Assembly (NCBI RefSeq): GCF_002174455.2
Contig: NZ_CP147246.1
Coordinates: forward strand, 186,001-250,000
Length of the DNA stretch: 64,000 nt
Direction: 5' to 3'
Source: Enterococcus sp. 9D6_DIV0238
Lineage (GTDB): Bacteria; Bacillota; Bacilli; Lactobacillales; Enterococcaceae
Shown in pieces: positions 12,604 to 20,387 of this stretch. Below the pieces are notes generated by a model, which had not been told where the DNA came from, made no database searches, and saw only the letters and a list, made by a program, of their open reading frames with translations. The translations under genes were made by a program, and so were the position numbers. Position 1 is the stretch's first letter, and each line of letters starts with the position of its first letter.

Positions 12604-13657
12604 ATCGCAATTGAGATAAATAGTCTTTGATAATTGTTAAAACGGATGCCATTTCTTTCTGAGTGCCGATCGAAATTCTCAAATAAGATTGCAAACGCTC
12701 AATAGTAGGAAAATAGCGAACAAAAACATCTTGTTCTTCTAAATGTTGATAAAGGTCACTTATCTCGAGTTTGGGATGTGTCGACAGAACGAAGTTCGTT
12801 TTTGATGGTAGAGAATCAAAACCTACAGCATGCAGTTCTCTAATGAACCACTCTCGTGTTTGGCAAATCTTTTCTGTAATCTTGTCATAATAGTCTGTAT
12901 CTTCAATAGCAGCTGTGGCCAATGTTTCCGCTAGTAGATCGACCGAATAAGGATTGAAAGAAGACTTGATACTTTCAGCAATACGGATATACTGAGGATT
13001 TCCAATAGCATAACCAACACGTAGACCAGCTAAAGAGTTCGCTTTTGATAAGGTTCTGACGATAATGAGATTTGGATGGTTTTCTAGCAAGGTAATAGCT
13101 GATTTTCCAGCAAAATCAATGTAGGCTTCATCAACAATTACGATAACATCGGCATTTTCTGACAATAGCTTTTCGATGGCTTCAAGTGGTTGAAATAGTC
13201 CAGTAGGTGCATTAGGATTGGCTAAAATAATTCCGCCGTTGTTTTGACGATAGTCATCAAGATCAATACTAAAATCTTTCTTCAATGGAATTTCTTTGAA
13301 TGGGATATGAAATAAGTCTGCCCAAACTTTATAAAAACCATAAGTGATTTCTGGAAAAAGCAGTGGATCTGAACTATTGAAAAAAGCTAGAAAACAAAAT
13401 GCCAGTACCTCATCTGAACCATTACCGATCAAAAAATGTTCTGGAGATAATTTGAATTTATCACTCAAGGCTTTTTTTAGCTCAAAATTATCAACGGAGC
13501 TATAGCGCTTCAATGATTCTGGATTGAAATTTTTTAAAGCTTCCGTTACTTTTGGAGAGGGCGGATAAGGATTTTCATTGGTGTTTAGCTTGATCATATC
13601 CGAATAATTTGGCTGCTCACCTGGAACATAGGGTGTGATTTTTCTGAGTCCTTTCAT
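12602..13657 (-). CDS. hisC: Histidinol-phosphate aminotransferase-like enzyme
   Basis: PLP-dependent class II-type aminotransferase of 351 aa. The N-terminal KLNTNENPYPPSP motif, the ANPNAPTG substrate loop, the D-E-A-Y motif (VIVDEAYIDF) and the PLP lysine in TLSKANSLAGLRVGYAIG are all clear. ATG at 13657 has AAGGGAG eight bases upstream; an ATG six codons earlier lacks a site. No other his genes are in the window, so its physiological substrate may be aromatic: HisC enzymes can also transaminate phenylpyruvate and hydroxyphenylpyruvate. It is divergent from an AraT-like aminotransferase gene, which supports that view. Confidence 0.88.
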   Translation of the reverse strand: MKGLRKITPYVPGEQPNYSDMIKLNTNENPYPPSPKVTEALKNFNPESLKRYSSVDNFELKKALSDKFKLSPEHFLIGNGSDEVLAFCFLAFFNSSDPLLFPEITYGFYKVWADLFHIPFKEIPLKKDFSIDLDDYRQNNGGIILANPNAPTGLFQPLEAIEKLLSENADVIVIVDEAYIDFAGKSAITLLENHPNLIIVRTLSKANSLAGLRVGYAIGNPQYIRIAESIKSSFNPYSVDLLAETLATAAIEDTDYYDKITEKICQTREWFIRELHAVGFDSLPSKTNFVLSTHPKLEISDLYQHLEEQDVFVRYFPTIERLQSYLRISIGTQKEMASVLTIIKDYLSQLR

Positions 13658-13683
13658 AAACATAACTCCCTTCATTTCTTATT

Positions 13684-13712
13684 ACTATAAAGAAGCAAAG
13701 AAGGTTTCGCAA
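13684..13712 (-). promoter_or_regulatory. Promoter of the hisC-like gene
   Basis: On the minus strand TTGCGA and TATAGT are spaced 17 bases apart, giving a leader of about 20 bases before the ATG at 13657. Confidence 0.6.
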
Positions 13713-13760
13713 GTGCAATCTGAGAATTTGAAAAGAAAATACACTTTTTTTAAATACAAA

Positions 13761-13789
13761 TTTCATTTTGCAAGAGAATATGCTATGAT
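13761..13789 (+). promoter_or_regulatory. Promoter of the araT-like gene
   Basis: TTTCAT and TATGAT are 17 bases apart and the -10 is extended by TGC. It lies back to back with the hisC promoter in a 197-base intergenic region. Confidence 0.55.
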
Positions 13790-13854
13790 AATTCCATTGA
13801 TAAAATAAGCCGTATGAACGGTTTGGGCATTTAAATAGAGAAGGAGAGAAGTTC

Positions 13855-15015
13855 ATGGATTTAACTAAAAGATTCAATAAACAAGTATCTAAAATCGCTG
13901 TATCATTGATTCGTCAGTTTGATGAGCAAGTGTCATCGATCGATGGAATTTTAAAACTAACGTTAGGTGAACCTGATTTCAATACACCAGAGCATGTAAA
14001 AAAAGCGGCACATGACGCTATTAATGACAATTTCTCTCACTACTCAGGTATGGCAGGGTTGACTGATGTTCGAGAAGCAGCCGCATTTTTTATGAAAGAG
14101 AAGTATGGTGTGAGCTACCAAGCGACTTCTGAGATTTTAGTAACTGTAGGTGCAACAGAAGCGATTTCGGCAAGCTTATTGGCGATCTTGGAGCCAGGAG
14201 ATAAAATCTTGATGCCTGCTCCGATATATCCAGGTTATGAGCCGGTGATCACTTTAGCAAATGCTGAACCAGTGTATATCGATACGAGACCAAATAAATT
14301 TGTTTTAACTCCACAAATGATCGAAGAAGCTATGGCAGAGCACGGGGATCAAGTGAAAGCAATCATCTTGAATTATCCAAGTAATCCGACGGGGGTCACT
14401 TATACACGTGAAGAAGTGAATGCAATTGCTGATGTAGTAAAAAAATATCCAATATTCGTTATCAGTGATGAAATTTATAGTGAGCTGACGTATGAAGACG
14501 AACATGTATCTATTGCAGAATTTATTCCGGAGCAAACGATCCTGATCAACGGATTGTCAAAATCCCATGCTATGACCGGTTGGCGGATCGGATTTATCTT
14601 TGGAGCCGAAGAATTGATTGCAGAGATCATCAAGGTCCATCAGTATTTGGTTACTGCAGCTTCTACGATTTCACAAAAAGCAGCTGTTAGAGCGCTTGTC
14701 GAAGGTATCAATGATGCTTCTGTGATGAAAGAAGAATACCGAGAGCGTCGTGATTTTGTTTATGAACAAATGACAGGATTCGGGTTTGAAGTTGCTAGAC
14801 CAAATGGCGCTTTTTATATTTTTGCTAAAATCCCAGCCGGTTATGAGCAAGACTCGATGAAGTTTTGTGTTGATTTAGCACAGAAACAAGCAATCGCAAT
14901 CATTCCCGGTATTGCTTTTGGAAAAGAAGCTGAAGGGTATGTTAGAATCAGCTACGCGGCCGATATGAGTACCTTGAAAGAAGCTATGAGACGTATTGGC
15001 GCTTATATAAAATAA
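13855..15015 (+). CDS. araT: Aromatic amino acid aminotransferase (AraT/PatA-like, class I)
   Basis: PLP enzyme of 386 aa. It has the class I fold I signatures: KLTLGEPDFNTPEH near the N terminus, NYPSNPTGV, DEIYSEL, and the PLP-binding lysine in GLSKSHAMTGWRIG (about residue 240). The overall sequence closely resembles what I recall of the lactococcal aromatic aminotransferase AraT (QFDEQVSSI, SHYSGMAGL, GAFYIFAKIP). It would interconvert Phe, Tyr and possibly Met or Leu with their 2-oxo acids. A strong AGGAGAG site precedes the ATG. A PatA-type role in diaminopimelate or branched-chain metabolism is an alternative. Confidence 0.82.
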   Translation: MDLTKRFNKQVSKIAVSLIRQFDEQVSSIDGILKLTLGEPDFNTPEHVKKAAHDAINDNFSHYSGMAGLTDVREAAAFFMKEKYGVSYQATSEILVTVGATEAISASLLAILEPGDKILMPAPIYPGYEPVITLANAEPVYIDTRPNKFVLTPQMIEEAMAEHGDQVKAIILNYPSNPTGVTYTREEVNAIADVVKKYPIFVISDEIYSELTYEDEHVSIAEFIPEQTILINGLSKSHAMTGWRIGFIFGAEELIAEIIKVHQYLVTAASTISQKAAVRALVEGINDASVMKEEYRERRDFVYEQMTGFGFEVARPNGAFYIFAKIPAGYEQDSMKFCVDLAQKQAIAIIPGIAFGKEAEGYVRISYAADMSTLKEAMRRIGAYIK

Positions 15016-15136
15016 ATGAGAAGCTAATAGAGAATGTGATGTAAATCGTTTAGGTTCGAGCTTTTGGAAAAGAATGAATAGTAGGATATTTATATTCTCT
15101 GTTTTTTCCAATCGCTAAAGCACCTGACTTCTGATC

Positions 15137-15186
15137 AGTGTTAAGGACAAACCAGTTTTTAGGCTTGTCTTTAACACTTTTTTATT
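15137..15186 (+). terminator. Terminator after araT
   Basis: GTGTTAAGGACAA pairs with TTGTCTTTAACAC, followed by TTTTTTA. The stem is long and the T tail good. The preceding 120 bases hold no gene. Confidence 0.9.
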
Positions 15187-15193
15187 TTTCACT

Positions 15194-15231
15194 TAAACAA
15201 AACCTTTACACTCCTTTACGAATTATTTACA
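15194..15231 (+). promoter_or_regulatory. Tandem Pho-box-like repeats upstream of pstS
   Basis: Four direct repeats, TAAACA (15194), TTTACA (15205), TTTACG (15215) and TTTACA (15226), recur every 10-11 bases, one helical turn. This is the arrangement bound by PhoP of Bacillus (TTAACA-type repeats spaced 11 bp). A TAAACT at 15263-15268 could be the -10; the -35 is poor, as in activator-dependent promoters. The phoP-like gene lies nearby at 18021-18734. Confidence 0.65.
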
Positions 15232-15301
15232 AAACATTGGATTAGAATTAACACTCCGCTGTTAAACTAAGCTTGTAACTAATTGAAAAGGAAGTGCAGA
15301 A

Positions 15302-16201
15302 ATGAAGAAACCTTTATTATCAGCAATTGTTTTGAGTGTAGGACTATTAATCGCAGGTTGCGGCAGTCAAGGCGCAGCAACTAACGAAAGCAGTAATAAA
15401 AGTAAGGAAAGCAACGATCAACCAGTTAAAATCGTAGCAGTCGGTTCAACGGCTTTACAGCCGCTAGTTGATGCAGCAAAAGATCAATTTATTTCTGAAC
15501 ATCCTAATTATACGATCTCTGTTCAAGGTGGGGGCAGCGGAACAGGACTCTCTCAAGTAGCTGATGGTGCTGTGACGATTGGTAATTCAGATGTTTTTGC
15601 AGAAGAAAAATCTGGTGTTGATGCGTCAAAATTAGTCGATCATCGAGTTGCAGTAGTTGGCATGGGGCCTGTTGTTAACAAAGAAGTCGGCGTTAAAAAC
15701 GTGACAAAACAGGAATTGATCGATATTTTTACTGGAAAAACGAAAAATTGGAAAGAACTTGGAGGCAAAGATCAGGAAATTGCAGTGATCAATCGTCCAA
15801 GTGGAAGCGGAACACGTGCAACATTTGAAAAATGGGGACTGGATGGAGCGACAGCCGTTCAATCACAGGAACAGGACTCATCAGGAACTGTACGTCAAAT
15901 CGTTGCCCAAACTCCAGGAGCAATCAGCTATCTTGCTTTTTCTTATATGGATGACTCAACGATTGCTTTAAGCGTAGATGATGTTAAGCCGACTGAAGAA
16001 AATGTCGCAGATAACTCTTGGAAAATCTGGTCTTATGAGCATATGTATACAAAAGGCGAGCCAGATAAAGAAGTCAAAGCCTTTTTAGATTTTATGTTGG
16101 AAGAAGATGTTCAAAAAGGAGTGGTCAAAGAATTAGGTTACTTACCGATCACAGATATGAAAGTTGAACGTGACGTTTCAGGAACGATCAAAGAAAAATA
16201 A
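15302..16201 (+). CDS. pstS: Phosphate-binding lipoprotein PstS
   Basis: Extracellular high-affinity phosphate-binding component of the Pst ABC transporter. The 299-aa protein has a lipoprotein signal ending in the lipobox IAGC (Cys20), then the PstS-like fold with the phosphate-contact motifs GSTALQP, GGGSGTGL, NSD and PSGSGTRATFEKW. No pstC, pstA or pstB gene follows: a bidirectional terminator comes directly after, so this is a solitary binding protein or the transporter genes lie elsewhere. Tandem Pho-box-like repeats upstream and the convergent PhoP-PhoR-type system indicate induction by phosphate starvation. Confidence 0.93.
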   Translation: MKKPLLSAIVLSVGLLIAGCGSQGAATNESSNKSKESNDQPVKIVAVGSTALQPLVDAAKDQFISEHPNYTISVQGGGSGTGLSQVADGAVTIGNSDVFAEEKSGVDASKLVDHRVAVVGMGPVVNKEVGVKNVTKQELIDIFTGKTKNWKELGGKDQEIAVINRPSGSGTRATFEKWGLDGATAVQSQEQDSSGTVRQIVAQTPGAISYLAFSYMDDSTIALSVDDVKPTEENVADNSWKIWSYEHMYTKGEPDKEVKAFLDFMLEEDVQKGVVKELGYLPITDMKVERDVSGTIKEK

Positions 16202-16225
16202 ATATTTCCCCCTAGAAATAGAAAA

Positions 16226-16277
16226 AATCAGAGAGAAAACTTGTGATCATCAAGTTTTCTCTCTGATTATTTTTTTG
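16226..16277. terminator. Bidirectional terminator between pstS and phoR
   Basis: A perfect 18-bp stem (AATCAGAGAGAAAACTTG and its complement) with a 7-base loop, followed by ATTTTTTT; an A run precedes it for the minus strand. It overlaps the phoR stop codon. Confidence 0.93.
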
Positions 16278-18024
16278 GTAAATAGACGGTAAAGGTCGTT
16301 CCTAAACCTAAATGACTGTCGATGGTCACTTTGCCGCCAAGTAATTCAGTGTAATTTTGCACGATCGATAAGCCTAAGCCAGTCCCGCCGGAATGACGAC
16401 TTCGTGCTTTGTCTACACGGTAGAACCGCTCAAAAATTCGTTCTTGATCCTCTTGACTGATCCCAATTCCAGTGTCTTTCACCATAAAGTAAAATCTATC
16501 TGTAAAGCCAAAATCAATGGTGATCGTTTCATCGATTTGTGAGTACTGAACAGCATTTTCAATAAGATTTTTTGCGATAGGATAAAAAAGTTCATATTTT
16601 GTTGTATAGGTTATATGTTTTGAACCGCTGATTTGGATCGTCAAATTCTTTTCTTTGATCGTCTTTCGATAAGATCGTAGAATTTCTTCTGTAAACGGGA
16701 AAAGCTCAATGATTTGATCATCATAAGTGATATTTTTGCCGTCACGAGAAAGCTGCAATATTTCTTGGATCAACTGTTGTAGACGTAAAGCATCTTTTTC
16801 CATGATTTGTAAAAACTGAGTTAATGTTTCAGGATCGTCTTTCGCACCATCTAGTAAAGTTTCAGTGAAACCTAATAGAGAAGTGACTGGCGTTTTCAAT
16901 TCATGAGAGACATTACTGACAAAGTCTTTTTGCATCTTTTCCAATTGTCTGACACGCGTCAAATCATAAGCGATTCCTAGCACTTGGTAATTATTACCGT
17001 TTTCTTCTATAAAACGTAAGGACATATCCAAAATGGTCTCATTCAAGCTCTCAGCTAAAGAAATCTCTTGATGAAGAGTCGTCTTTTCAGTAATTACTTG
17101 GTGAATCAGGTGGATCAATGCTGGCTCTTCGATCACATCAAAATAATCTTTGCCGACAGCATCCGGTTGGATATTCAAAATATCCAGCATTTTTGGATTG
17201 ACCAACTGTAATTTTCCTTCGACATCAATAATAAAAACGCCGATCATCAGTTCATCTAGTAGTGCATGAAATTGTTCCTCAGTTGAAGTATAGGCTAAAT
17301 AGGTCTGACTCATTTGCTGGCTGATAAGATTGACCGTTTGGTAAAGTTCATTCCATTCAGGAGAATCTTGGATGATCGAACGGGCTTCATCAGGGTATTT
17401 GACGATTTTTTTCAATACAGGTAATACAGTGACTAGTGGTTCATTTTTCTGCTGAAGCAGGACAAAAACAAACCCAGTGATAATGATAAATAAAATGCCT
17501 AAAGTTAGTAAAATATACCGTTTGAATGATTGTATACTACTCGAAAATTGGGTTGTTTCTTCTGACATGCGAATGATCCCAACTAGATCGCCATTTTTCT
17601 TCACAGGAAGTGCAAGGTAGAGCAACTCCTTATTTAAAGTGGCGCTTTTGCGCAGAGCAGAACCGAAGTCAGCACCTGAAAGAACCGCTTTGATCTCAGG
17701 CCGGTTTTTTCTAGAGTCATGTAATCTTGTGTCTACACTGTCATAGAAGATATCACCTGTGTTATTCATTAGACTCAATCGTTCATTCTCATCAGTCAAA
17801 TAGTGATCTACTAATGTTTTTTCCTGAGAAGTAAAAGCCTGCTGAGTGAAAACTTCAGGAGATAACTGATCTAAAAGCAGCGTTGCTTTCTTTTGCAAAT
17901 ATTCTTCCTGTTGCGTCAATAATTCCTTTCGGAAAAAATAGTTTGTCAGAAAAATACTGCCAACAAAAAGAGCTAGCATCATAAGTATGACTAAAAGATA
18001 TTCAAAACGTTGCCGCTTTTTCAT
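16267..18024 (-). CDS. phoR: Sensor histidine kinase, PhoR-type
   Basis: Membrane kinase of 585 aa that would phosphorylate the adjacent response regulator. Layout: transmembrane helix at about 10-30, an extracytoplasmic sensor region (31-168), a second transmembrane helix at about 170-190, a linker and PAS domain (250-355, FIIDVEGKLQLVNPKMLDIL), HisKA with phosphorylated His374 in SHELKTPVTSLLGF, and HATPase_c with N box LIENAVQYS, DTGIGI and GTGLGLSIV. It overlaps the regulator gene by four bases. The domain layout and the pstS neighbour fit PhoR; a WalK-type kinase is similar but normally sits with other partners. Confidence 0.85.
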   Translation of the reverse strand: MKKRQRFEYLLVILMMLALFVGSIFLTNYFFRKELLTQQEEYLQKKATLLLDQLSPEVFTQQAFTSQEKTLVDHYLTDENERLSLMNNTGDIFYDSVDTRLHDSRKNRPEIKAVLSGADFGSALRKSATLNKELLYLALPVKKNGDLVGIIRMSEETTQFSSSIQSFKRYILLTLGILFIIITGFVFVLLQQKNEPLVTVLPVLKKIVKYPDEARSIIQDSPEWNELYQTVNLISQQMSQTYLAYTSTEEQFHALLDELMIGVFIIDVEGKLQLVNPKMLDILNIQPDAVGKDYFDVIEEPALIHLIHQVITEKTTLHQEISLAESLNETILDMSLRFIEENGNNYQVLGIAYDLTRVRQLEKMQKDFVSNVSHELKTPVTSLLGFTETLLDGAKDDPETLTQFLQIMEKDALRLQQLIQEILQLSRDGKNITYDDQIIELFPFTEEILRSYRKTIKEKNLTIQISGSKHITYTTKYELFYPIAKNLIENAVQYSQIDETITIDFGFTDRFYFMVKDTGIGISQEDQERIFERFYRVDKARSRHSGGTGLGLSIVQNYTELLGGKVTIDSHLGLGTTFTVYLPKK

Positions 18025-18734
18025 TTTTTAGGCTCCTGAAAACGATAGCCAAATCCTCTGACTGTGACTAAGTAAGCCGGATGCTTTGGATCAATTTCGA
18101 TTTTATCCCTTAAATGGCTCACATGGACATCTACTATACGGCTTTGCCCTGCAAAATCATAATTCCAGATACGATCAAGCAATGTATCACGATCGATCAC
18201 ACGATCTTTACGTTTGATAAAGTAAACCAATAATTCAAATTCTTTTGGTGTCAATTCGATTTTCTCACCACGAACAGAGACAGCGTAGTTTTGTTCATCG
18301 ACCATAATGTCTCCTATGATCAATGGTGCTTTCACAGGTTCACTAATGTCCTCTTTCTTTTCAACTGTTGGTTTCAATCGTCTGAAAATGGCTTTCATTC
18401 GTGCTAAAACTTCTCTAGGGCTAAAAGGCTTAGTTAAATAATCATCTGCACCGATTTCCAAACCGATGATTTTATCTACTTGATCATCTTTTGCAGTTAA
18501 AATCAAAATAGGGGTGTCGATTTTTTCTCTTCTCAAGGCTTTTGTAATTTCCAGCCCATCCATATTCGGCAGCATGACATCAAGGATAATAAAATCAAAT
18601 TGATTGGTTGAAGCCAATTCAAAACCTACAGCTCCATCAGTGGCACTTATAACTTCATACCCGTCTTTTTCTAAATTGAAAGTTAACAATGTGACGATCG
18701 AAGGTTCATCGTCAACCACAAGTACTTTTTTCAT
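18021..18734 (-). CDS. phoP: Response regulator, OmpR/PhoB family (PhoP-type)
   Basis: DNA-binding regulator of 237 aa. The receiver domain has the acidic pair in VVDDEPS, phosphorylated Asp52 in IILDVMLPNMDG, and the conserved Lys in LTKPFSPRE. The C-terminal winged helix carries LTPKEFELLVYF and VRGFGYRF. The ATG at 18734 has AAAGGAG nine bases upstream; the longer frame starting at 18764 lacks one. It is cotranscribed with the kinase gene. The neighbouring pstS with Pho-box-like repeats suggests it controls phosphate starvation genes; this is inference from context. Confidence 0.88.
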   Translation of the reverse strand: MKKVLVVDDEPSIVTLLTFNLEKDGYEVISATDGAVGFELASTNQFDFIILDVMLPNMDGLEITKALRREKIDTPILILTAKDDQVDKIIGLEIGADDYLTKPFSPREVLARMKAIFRRLKPTVEKKEDISEPVKAPLIIGDIMVDEQNYAVSVRGEKIELTPKEFELLVYFIKRKDRVIDRDTLLDRIWNYDFAGQSRIVDVHVSHLRDKIEIDPKHPAYLVTVRGFGYRFQEPKK

Positions 18735-18845
18735 TCGTTTAGCTCCTTTTATATGGAAAATCAATACAACGCTATTTTATCATAAATCAGCAACGATCAA
18801 AAACTTTAAGGAATGGGTCTAATGCTACATTCTGGTTCAAAGAAA

Positions 18846-18854
18846 TGGTATAAT
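18846..18854 (+). promoter_or_regulatory. Extended -10 promoter for the DUF523 gene
   Basis: TGGTATAAT, a perfect -10 with TGn extension, lies 26 bases before the ATG at 18881. The -35 region (TACATT) is poor. Confidence 0.55.
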
Positions 18855-18880
18855 AATAAAGATTGAAAAGAGGGGAAGAA

Positions 18881-19357
18881 ATGATCGGAATCAGTGCATG
18901 TTTGGGTGGTATTTGTTGTCGATATGATGGTCAGTCTAAAGAACTATCTTTTTTAAAAGAATTAGTTGAAAAGAAAGAGGCAATGCCTATTTGCCCAGAG
19001 GTTTTAGGTGGATTGCCGATTCCAAGAGAACCGGCCGAAATAACAAGTGGAGACGGTTTTGCTGTTTGGCAAGGACAAGCAAGCGTGTTGACAGTATCGG
19101 GTGAAGATGTGACCGAGTGTTTCAAAGAAGGGGCAAAAATTGCGTATCAAAAACTTCTAGAACATCAAATCGATACATTGATCGTTAAAGAAGATAGTCC
19201 TTCTTGTGGATACAGAAGGATCTATGATGGTACGTTTTCCGGAAATAAAATAGCTGGTATTGGTGTTGCGACGGCTTATTTTATTTTGAACGGGATCAGC
19301 GTTGTATCAGAAAATGAATGGCAAACAATTGTACAGCATGAGGGATCAAATGGCTGA
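18881..19357 (+). CDS. DUF523 family protein, TudS-like desulfidase candidate
   Basis: A 158-aa DUF523 protein with all family motifs: ISACLGGICCRYDG, CPEVLGGLPIPREPAEI and DSPSCG. Characterised DUF523 members of the TudS group carry a [4Fe-4S] cluster on three cysteines and remove sulfur from thiouracil or thio-UMP; the equivalent residues here are Cys7, Cys38 and Cys109. The role is therefore inferred as thiopyrimidine detoxification or salvage. ATG 18881 has GAGGGGA eight bases before it. The stop overlaps the next gene, a Nudix hydrolase, so the two are probably made together. Confidence 0.8.
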   Translation: MIGISACLGGICCRYDGQSKELSFLKELVEKKEAMPICPEVLGGLPIPREPAEITSGDGFAVWQGQASVLTVSGEDVTECFKEGAKIAYQKLLEHQIDTLIVKEDSPSCGYRRIYDGTFSGNKIAGIGVATAYFILNGISVVSENEWQTIVQHEGSNG

Positions 19358-19994
19358 AATGGAAATACTAAAGATTTTTGATAAAGACTATCAGCAATGT
19401 GGGACAGCGACCAGAGAACGTGCGCATCGAGAAGGTTTGTGGCACGAAACCTTTCATTGTTGGTTTTATATAATGGAACAAGATGAAGTAATCATTTATT
19501 TTCAGAAACGTTCACCTAAAAAGAAAGACTTTCCTAATCAGTTGGATATCACAGCTGCTGGGCATCTTTTGGCGAATGAAACTGTTTTAGACGGTTTTAG
19601 AGAGGTCAGGGAAGAATTAGGTGTGGAGATTTTACCTGAAGAAGCAGCGTTTTTAGGTGTTTTTCCGGTGAGTATAAACTTAGGAACCTTTATCGATAAT
19701 GAATTCACGAATGTTTATCTTGTGCAGCAAGAAATCAAGATAGGAAATTTTACTTTACAGGAAGAAGAAGTTGAAAGTTTATTTTGTGTCCCGCTTTCTA
19801 AGTTAAAAAGAATGCTGGCAGATCCTACTTTAAAGGTTGCCTTAACAGGCTATCGCCAAGAAAACTATCAACAAACGATCACACGAGCAGTAGTATCAAA
19901 AAAAGATTTCTGTGCAAATGCGGAAAGCTACTATGAGGCACTGGTCGAAATTTTTGAAGAAATCCAAGGAAATCACTTGAGAACTATTGACTAA
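19350..19994 (+). CDS. Nudix hydrolase
   Basis: Hydrolase of 214 aa with a complete Nudix box at residues 71-93 (GHLLANE, then REVREELGV), which binds metal and cleaves nucleoside-diphosphate-linked or similar compounds. The region before the box (HETFHCWFY and KDFPNQLDITAAGH) resembles the isopentenyl-diphosphate-isomerase-like YfcD branch of the superfamily, so the substrate may not be a nucleotide. The chosen ATG at 19350 overlaps the DUF523 gene by eight bases and has GAGGG six bases upstream; a longer frame from 19302 has no site. Confidence 0.85.
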   Translation: MAEMEILKIFDKDYQQCGTATRERAHREGLWHETFHCWFYIMEQDEVIIYFQKRSPKKKDFPNQLDITAAGHLLANETVLDGFREVREELGVEILPEEAAFLGVFPVSINLGTFIDNEFTNVYLVQQEIKIGNFTLQEEEVESLFCVPLSKLKRMLADPTLKVALTGYRQENYQQTITRAVVSKKDFCANAESYYEALVEIFEEIQGNHLRTID

Positions 19995-20044
19995 TTCCCT
20001 TGAAATCGGTAACCTAAAAGGGATTGAAGATAGGAGCAGCAATT

Positions 20045-20383
20045 ATGGAAATTGAAAAAACCAATCGAATGAATGCTTTATTTGAATTTTACTCCACATT
20101 GCTGACTGAAAAGCAAATGAATTACATGGAGATGTATTATGCTGATGACTTTTCTTTAGGTGAAATTGCTGAAGAGTACGATGTCAGTCGTCAAGCCGTT
20201 TATGATAATATCAAGCGAACAGAAAAAATATTAGAAGAATATGAACGAAAGCTTCATTTGTTTTCCGATTATGTCGTACGTGGCGAGTTATTGGATGCAC
20301 TTAAGAACTATGTGAGTGAAACCTATCCTAAAGATATAACGATTGCAAATTATATAGAACAAATACAAGAAGTAGAGGAATGA
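20045..20383 (+). CDS. ylxM: SRP-associated helix-turn-helix protein YlxM
   Basis: UPF0122 protein of 112 aa with a sigma-70 region 4-like helix-turn-helix ([23 protein letters not shown]) in the N-terminal half and an acidic coiled C-terminal part. In Firmicutes it lies immediately upstream of ffh, as here (4-base gap), and in streptococci it is reported to modulate the SRP GTPase pathway. ATG 20045 has TAGGAG upstream; an in-frame TTG at 20024 was not chosen. Likely cotranscribed with ffh. Confidence 0.88.
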   Translation: MEIEKTNRMNALFEFYSTLLTEKQMNYMEMYYADDFSLGEIAEEYDVSRQAVYDNIKRTEKILEEYERKLHLFSDYVVRGELLDALKNYVSETYPKDITIANYIEQIQEVEE

Positions 20384-20387
20384 GAGT

